A stretch of DNA of 54,980 nt from contig DIHJ01000117.1 in NCBI GenBank assembly GCA_002420105.1, forward strand, positions 1 to 54,980, written 5' to 3'. The translations under genes were made by a program, and so were the position numbers. Positions within the stretch are counted from its first letter, which is position 1; each line of letters opens with the position of its first letter. Origin of the DNA: Nitrospira sp. UBA5699. GTDB taxonomy: Bacteria > Nitrospirota > Nitrospiria > Nitrospirales > Nitrospiraceae. Below, piece by piece: positions 51,580 to 54,980 of this stretch. The notes beneath the pieces were generated by a model, which searched no databases, was not told the origin of the DNA, and worked only from the letters and a program-made list of their open reading frames with translations.

Positions 51580-52284
51580 TCACCCGCACACCCGCTTCAG
51601 CACCTCTTGATACGCCTCCTCGATCCTCCCCAGATCCTTTCTGAACCGGTCCTTGTCCATCGACTCCTTCGTCGTCTGGTCCCAGAACCGACAGGTGTCC
51701 GGCGAGATCTCGTCGGCGAGAATCAGCTGCCCGTGGTGCAGGCCGAATTCCAGCTTGAAATCGACAAGGATCATCCTGCGCTCGGCGAAGAACGGCTGGA
51801 GCAGGCCGTTGGTCTTCAGGGCCAGCCGCTTGATCTCGGCCATCTGCTCCGGCGTGGCCAGCTTGAGCAGGCGGATATGCTCGTCGGCGATCAGCGGATC
51901 GCCCAGCGCGTCGTTCTTGTAGTACCACTCCACGATCGCCGGTTGGATCGGATCGCCTTCTTTCAACCCCAATCGCTTCGCCAGGCTGCCCGCCACGACG
52001 TTGCGCACGACCACCTCGACCGGCACGATCGCGACCTTCTTGGTGAGCATCTCCCGATCGCTCTTCCGCTCGACGAAATGCGTCGGCACGCCGTTCTGTT
52101 CCAGCAGCCGGAACAGCCGCTCGGACACCTTGTTGTTGATGATGCCCTTCTCGACGATGGTCCCCCGCTTCTGCGCGTTGAAGGCGGTCGCATCGTCCTT
52201 GAAGTACTGCAGCACCCGGTCGGGGTCGCCCGTCGAAAAGATCTTCTTCGCCTTCCCCTCGTACAGCATCGTGCCTGCCGTCAT
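51580..52284 (-). CDS. purC: phosphoribosylaminoimidazole-succinocarboxamide synthase
   Basis: A 234-residue SAICAR synthase that joins aspartate to CAIR with ATP. N-terminal MLYEGKAKKIFSTGDPD, the ATP-site segment VEVVVRNVVAGSLAKRLGL and the core MILVDFKLEFGLHHGQLILA, ending in LADEISPDTCRFWD, are family signatures. AAGGAGAG lies 5 bp before the ATG. It follows the chlorite dismutase gene by 35 bp. Confidence 0.97.
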   Translation of the reverse strand: MTAGTMLYEGKAKKIFSTGDPDRVLQYFKDDATAFNAQKRGTIVEKGIINNKVSERLFRLLEQNGVPTHFVERKSDREMLTKKVAIVPVEVVVRNVVAGSLAKRLGLKEGDPIQPAIVEWYYKNDALGDPLIADEHIRLLKLATPEQMAEIKRLALKTNGLLQPFFAERRMILVDFKLEFGLHHGQLILADEISPDTCRFWDQTTKESMDKDRFRKDLGRIEEAYQEVLKRVCG

Positions 52285-52319
52285 CGTCTCTCCTTGTTCG
52301 CGTCAGCCGGAACCGCACC

Positions 52320-53117
52320 CTACTGCGCCAGCGTTTCCATGATCTCCTCCACCGACTTCGCCGTGCCGAGCAGGGTCGGATGGCCGAACCGGCGGGTGTA
52401 CTGGAATTCCTTCACCTTTTCCAGCGCCAACACCAGGCCGTGAAAGTCTTCCAGTTTGGAGGTTTCGAAATACGTAATGAAATCCAGATCGTCCAGGCCG
52501 CTGGAATGATAGAGCTTCCTCTTGACCGTCTTGAGATAGGGCACCGTGGCTTCCGTATGTTCCCGCATCATGGCCGCGCGCTTCTCCTGGTCCAGCGCCC
52601 ACCAGTCGGCGTTCTTGCGGACCGGAATCACGATCGCATAGGGCTTCGGGCCCGGTTCGCTCGCCGTCTTGAGATCCGTCTTCATCTGATCGGAAAATCC
52701 CGGCACGTAATTGGCCTTCTTCGTCAGGCCGTGCATGATGCCCGCCGTCTTCAGATGTTTCCCGAAGAGGCTGTTCTGCAGATCGACGAAAAACTTCTGC
52801 GTATCGCGCAGGTCGGCGGCATGCAGCCGGAACATCAGATCCGCGCGATCCGACAGGCCGCGCATCAGATAGAGATCGATCGCGATCTTCTCCCGGTGCT
52901 GCTCGATCACTCCTCTCATGGCCGTCAGATACGCGATCCGCGTCGCCTGATCCTCCTTGGCCCAATCGTGATCCAGCGTGAACGCCGCAAAGGTCCCGTA
53001 GACTCCCGGCTCGCCGAGGAGTTTCTCGCGGTCGGCCGCCGCAAACGAGAGCGGCGCCCAGAGGCTTGCCATCAACGCTGCCAACGCGACCACACCGGTC
53101 TGCCATCGCCCCATCAT
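52320..53117 (-). CDS. cld: periplasmic chlorite dismutase
   Basis: A 265-residue heme b protein that converts chlorite to chloride and dioxygen. The start at 53117 (AAAGGAGCC upstream) gives a signal peptide of about 26 residues. Counting from Ala27 as mature residue 1, the proximal heme ligand is His160 (REHTEATVPYLK), the distal Arg is Arg173 (VKRKLYHSSG) and Glu210 (LEKVKE) follows, the numbers known for the N. defluvii enzyme. Length fits the pentameric clade. The start overlaps the purB stop as ATGA, so it is translated with purB. Its physiological role in nitrite oxidisers is not settled. Confidence 0.93.
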   Translation of the reverse strand: MMGRWQTGVVALAALMASLWAPLSFAAADREKLLGEPGVYGTFAAFTLDHDWAKEDQATRIAYLTAMRGVIEQHREKIAIDLYLMRGLSDRADLMFRLHAADLRDTQKFFVDLQNSLFGKHLKTAGIMHGLTKKANYVPGFSDQMKTDLKTASEPGPKPYAIVIPVRKNADWWALDQEKRAAMMREHTEATVPYLKTVKRKLYHSSGLDDLDFITYFETSKLEDFHGLVLALEKVKEFQYTRRFGHPTLLGTAKSVEEIMETLAQ

Positions 53118-54451
53118 CTGGCTCCTTTCGTCCGTTTGGTGGAACCCCGCTGTCTGCGGGGCTGAAAGACCCTGCGAAAGATTTGATCGAGATGCCGCAG
53201 ATAGTATTTCGGGTTGAAACAGGCGGCGATTTCGCTTTTCTTGAGATGCCGGCCGATGAAGGGGTCCTGCTCCGCCAGCTGCTGCAGCCCGCCCGCCCCC
53301 TGCCAGGACGCCATCGCGTTGCGCTGCACCGCCTCGTACGACTCCTTGCGCTGCGCCCCCTTCTCGACGAGCGTCAGCAGCAGGCGCTGCGAGTACACGA
53401 GCCCTCCCGTCAATTCCAGATTCCGCTTCATGCGCGCGGGATACACGACCAGATGCCGGATGAGGTCGGTGACCTTCGCCAGCATGTAGTCGATGAGGAT
53501 CGTGCTGTCCGGCATGATCACCCGCTCGACCGACGAGTGGCTGATGTCCCGCTCGTGCCACAAGGCCACGTTCTCCATCGCCGCCAGGCTGTTGGCCCGC
53601 ACGAGCCGCGCCAGCCCGCACAGATTCTCCGACACGATCGGGTTGCGTTTGTGCGGCATCGCGGACGAGCCCTTCTGCCCTTCGGAGAAATACTCCTCCG
53701 CCTCCAGCACCTCGGTCCGCTGCAGATGCCGGATCTCCGTCGCGATCTTTTCGATCGTCGCCGCCAGCAGCGCGAGCGCCGTGGCATAGGCCGCATGCCG
53801 GTCCCGCTGGACCACCTGATTGGAGACCGGATCGGGCGTCAGGCCCAGCTTCGCGCAGACATACTCTTCGACCTCCGGCCCCTGATGCGCAAAGGTGCCC
53901 ATCGCCCCGGACAGCTTGCCGACCGCGATCTCGCCGCGCACCTGCCGCAGCCGCTCCAGATGGCGCGCGACCTCTTCATACCAGATGGCCAGCTTGAAGC
54001 CGAACGAGATCGGTTCGCCGTGAATCCCGTGCGAGCGCCCGACCATCACCGTCTGCTTGTGCCGGAGCGCCTGCTGCTTCAACGCGGCGGCAAGGCCCTC
54101 CACGCCTTCCAGGATCAGATCGAGCGCTTCGGTCATCTGCACCGCCAGCGAGGTATCGACGATATCGGACGAGGTCAGCCCCATGTGCAGGAACCGGTGC
54201 TCCGGCCCGACCGTGTCCATGAGGGACTCGAGGAAGGCGATCACGTCGTGCTTGGTGACTTTTTCGATTTCGGCGATCCGCTCGACGTTGATTCTGGCCT
54301 TCCGGCGGATCTTGGCCGCGGTGCCGCGGGGCGCCTGGCCCGCCCGCTCGAACGCCGCGCAGGCCTGCAGCTCCACTTCCAGCCAGATCTCATACTTGTG
54401 CTTGAGGTCCCAGATGGCCTTCATCCGGGGACGGGTATAGCGGTCGATCAT
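53114..54451 (-). CDS. purB: adenylosuccinate lyase
   Basis: A 445-residue fumarase/aspartase-superfamily enzyme used twice in purine synthesis (SAICAR to AICAR, adenylosuccinate to AMP). The signature GSSAMPHKRNPIVSENL carries the catalytic Ser loop; HGLTSSD-type MGLTSSDIVDTS and VGRSHGIHGEPISFG hold the substrate-binding and catalytic residues. The C-terminal tail (QPRRQRGSTKRTKGAR) is unusually basic. The stop overlaps the cld start. Confidence 0.97.
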   Translation of the reverse strand: MIDRYTRPRMKAIWDLKHKYEIWLEVELQACAAFERAGQAPRGTAAKIRRKARINVERIAEIEKVTKHDVIAFLESLMDTVGPEHRFLHMGLTSSDIVDTSLAVQMTEALDLILEGVEGLAAALKQQALRHKQTVMVGRSHGIHGEPISFGFKLAIWYEEVARHLERLRQVRGEIAVGKLSGAMGTFAHQGPEVEEYVCAKLGLTPDPVSNQVVQRDRHAAYATALALLAATIEKIATEIRHLQRTEVLEAEEYFSEGQKGSSAMPHKRNPIVSENLCGLARLVRANSLAAMENVALWHERDISHSSVERVIMPDSTILIDYMLAKVTDLIRHLVVYPARMKRNLELTGGLVYSQRLLLTLVEKGAQRKESYEAVQRNAMASWQGAGGLQQLAEQDPFIGRHLKKSEIAACFNPKYYLRHLDQIFRRVFQPRRQRGSTKRTKGAR

Positions 54452-54464
54452 CGCATTCTCCGAA

Positions 54465-54611
54465 TGTAGGCGAGAGGCGAACGGCCGGAGGCGAGGGGGA
54501 AGAACGTCCTGACAACGCTCCGCACAGACATGTCATTCATTGAACATAGCGTTCGCATTTCACTCTTGCTTGCTCCTGCCTCTAGTAGCCCCTTGCCTCT
54601 TGCCCTTTGCC
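54465..54611. repeat. inverted heptad-repeat element 10, nusB-purB gap
   Basis: The left arm (54465-54499) is five heptads with GGC at a 7-bp period in four of them (GAGAGGC, CGGAGGC). The right arm (54563-54611) is seven heptads on the minus strand, such as GGCAAGA and GGCAAGG. The spacer is 63 bp. The right arm includes the nusB stop and its last nine codons. Confidence 0.8.
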
Positions 54612-54980
54612 TGCCGCATCGGCGCGTTTGGCGTCGAGCTGCGGCTCCGTCGCCAGGATCCGGTCCAGGATGCCGTTGACGAATTTGGCGGCTTCGTCGT
54701 CGCCGAAGTCCTTGGCCAGCTCGATGGCTTCGTTCATCGTGACCTTGGCCGGCACGTCCGCGCGCCACAGGAGTTCGTAGGCGCCGATGCGCAGGATATT
54801 GCGATCGACGACCTGCATGCGGCTGACCTTCCAGTTGGTCGCATAGCGGCCGATCAGCGCATCCAGGTCCTTCTTATGCTCCAGCACGCCTTTCACCAGC
54901 TCCTCGGCGAAGGCCCGGACATCCTCGCTGCCTGTGCATTGATTCCAGAATTCGTCGAGCCAGACGCCCGGCTTGCCGTG
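54582..54980 (-). CDS. nusB: transcription antitermination factor NusB, 5' end cut by window edge
   Basis: 132 codons from the window edge: HGKPGVWLDEFW at the edge through KVSRMQVVDRNILRIGAYEL and VTMNEAIELAKDFGDDEAAK, the NusB C-terminal signature. NusB binds boxA RNA with NusE for rRNA antitermination. The frame remains open to the edge, so the N-terminus lies outside. The last residues (GKGQEARGY) are not family-conserved and are encoded by heptad-repeat DNA. It precedes purB. Confidence 0.92.
   Translation of the reverse strand, partial: HGKPGVWLDEFWNQCTGSEDVRAFAEELVKGVLEHKKDLDALIGRYATNWKVSRMQVVDRNILRIGAYELLWRADVPAKVTMNEAIELAKDFGDDEAAKFVNGILDRILATEPQLDAKRADAAGKGQEARGY

Noticed and set aside
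53118..53621. N-terminal extension of the chlorite dismutase frame into purB
   Set aside because: A strong ribosome site and a signal peptide begin at 53117, and mature numbering then matches known chlorite dismutase residues.
9252..54611. Heptad arrays as CRISPR
   Set aside because: Repeat units are 7 bp, degenerate and without unique spacers; no cas genes are present.

Overview
The window looks like a chromosomal segment of a Nitrospira-type bacterium (Nitrospirota). The best marker is a periplasmic, clade-1-like chlorite dismutase at 52320-53117. Its mature-chain His160, Arg173 and Glu210 fall at the numbers used for the Nitrospira defluvii enzyme. High GC, tightly packed genes with ATGA overlaps, a split purS/purQ/purL system and many small exported proteins of unknown function fit this. 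The lineage is inferred from the proteins; no rRNA gene is present. I saw no tRNA, CRISPR array or intact transposase.

Layout. 1-336: end of a PIN toxin gene and its ribbon-helix-helix antitoxin. 443-9243: envelope genes (lipoproteins, a two-TM channel-like protein, a TauE exporter, an OmpA-family coiled-coil lipoprotein, a YpfJ-type metalloprotein, a FUN14-like protein, an HtrA-like protease) plus an RluE-type pseudouridine synthase. 9311-20201 (minus): an orphan ABC ATPase, then a housekeeping run read as NHL-propeller protein, guaB, guaA, rluB, aspS, aroC. 20413-22070: scpA-scpB. 22146-28483: exported proteins (pentapeptide repeat, Lon-like peptidase, PKD/Big-like, cupredoxin), a histone-tail-like polyampholyte and a methyltransferase. 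28511-34659 (minus): recG, a coiled-coil protein, Ppx/GppA, a Gcr-family membrane protein. 34804-43678: TPR/peptidase, DCC-family, O-methyltransferase/TPR/MBL-fold cluster, thioredoxin-like protein, HprK-like/PqqD-like pair. 43893-54980 (minus): the purine operon nusB-purB-cld-purC-orf-purS-purQ-[island]-purL-purF.

Main observations. First, at least ten loci carry the same unusual architecture: two arrays of degenerate 7-bp repeats, facing each other as inverted arms around a 3-110 bp spacer. Most lie in gaps between genes. Several run into genes: one sits inside recG and encodes an in-frame insertion of about 33 residues, one covers the rluB start region, one supplies the purF start codon, and others encode the last residues or stop codons of nusB, purS and the ABC ATPase. 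Second, the purine operon is interrupted between purQ and purL by a lower-GC island (parA-like gene with a frameshift in its P-loop, an unknown gene, hicBA, an orphan antitoxin-like gene). The unknown gene ends in a diverged 88-bp copy of the purL 5' end. The island's purQ side is bounded by a 202-bp element with perfect 19-bp terminal inverted repeats that overlaps the purQ stop codon. Third, chlorite dismutase is translationally coupled to purB inside the purine operon.

How the genes work together. purB, purC, purS, purQ, purL and purF supply much of de novo IMP synthesis, and guaB/guaA convert IMP to GMP. aspS, nusB, rluB, the RluE-type enzyme, recG and scpAB serve translation, transcription, recombination and chromosome segregation. 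The rest is mostly envelope or periplasmic. No stretch over about 330 bp lacks a gene.
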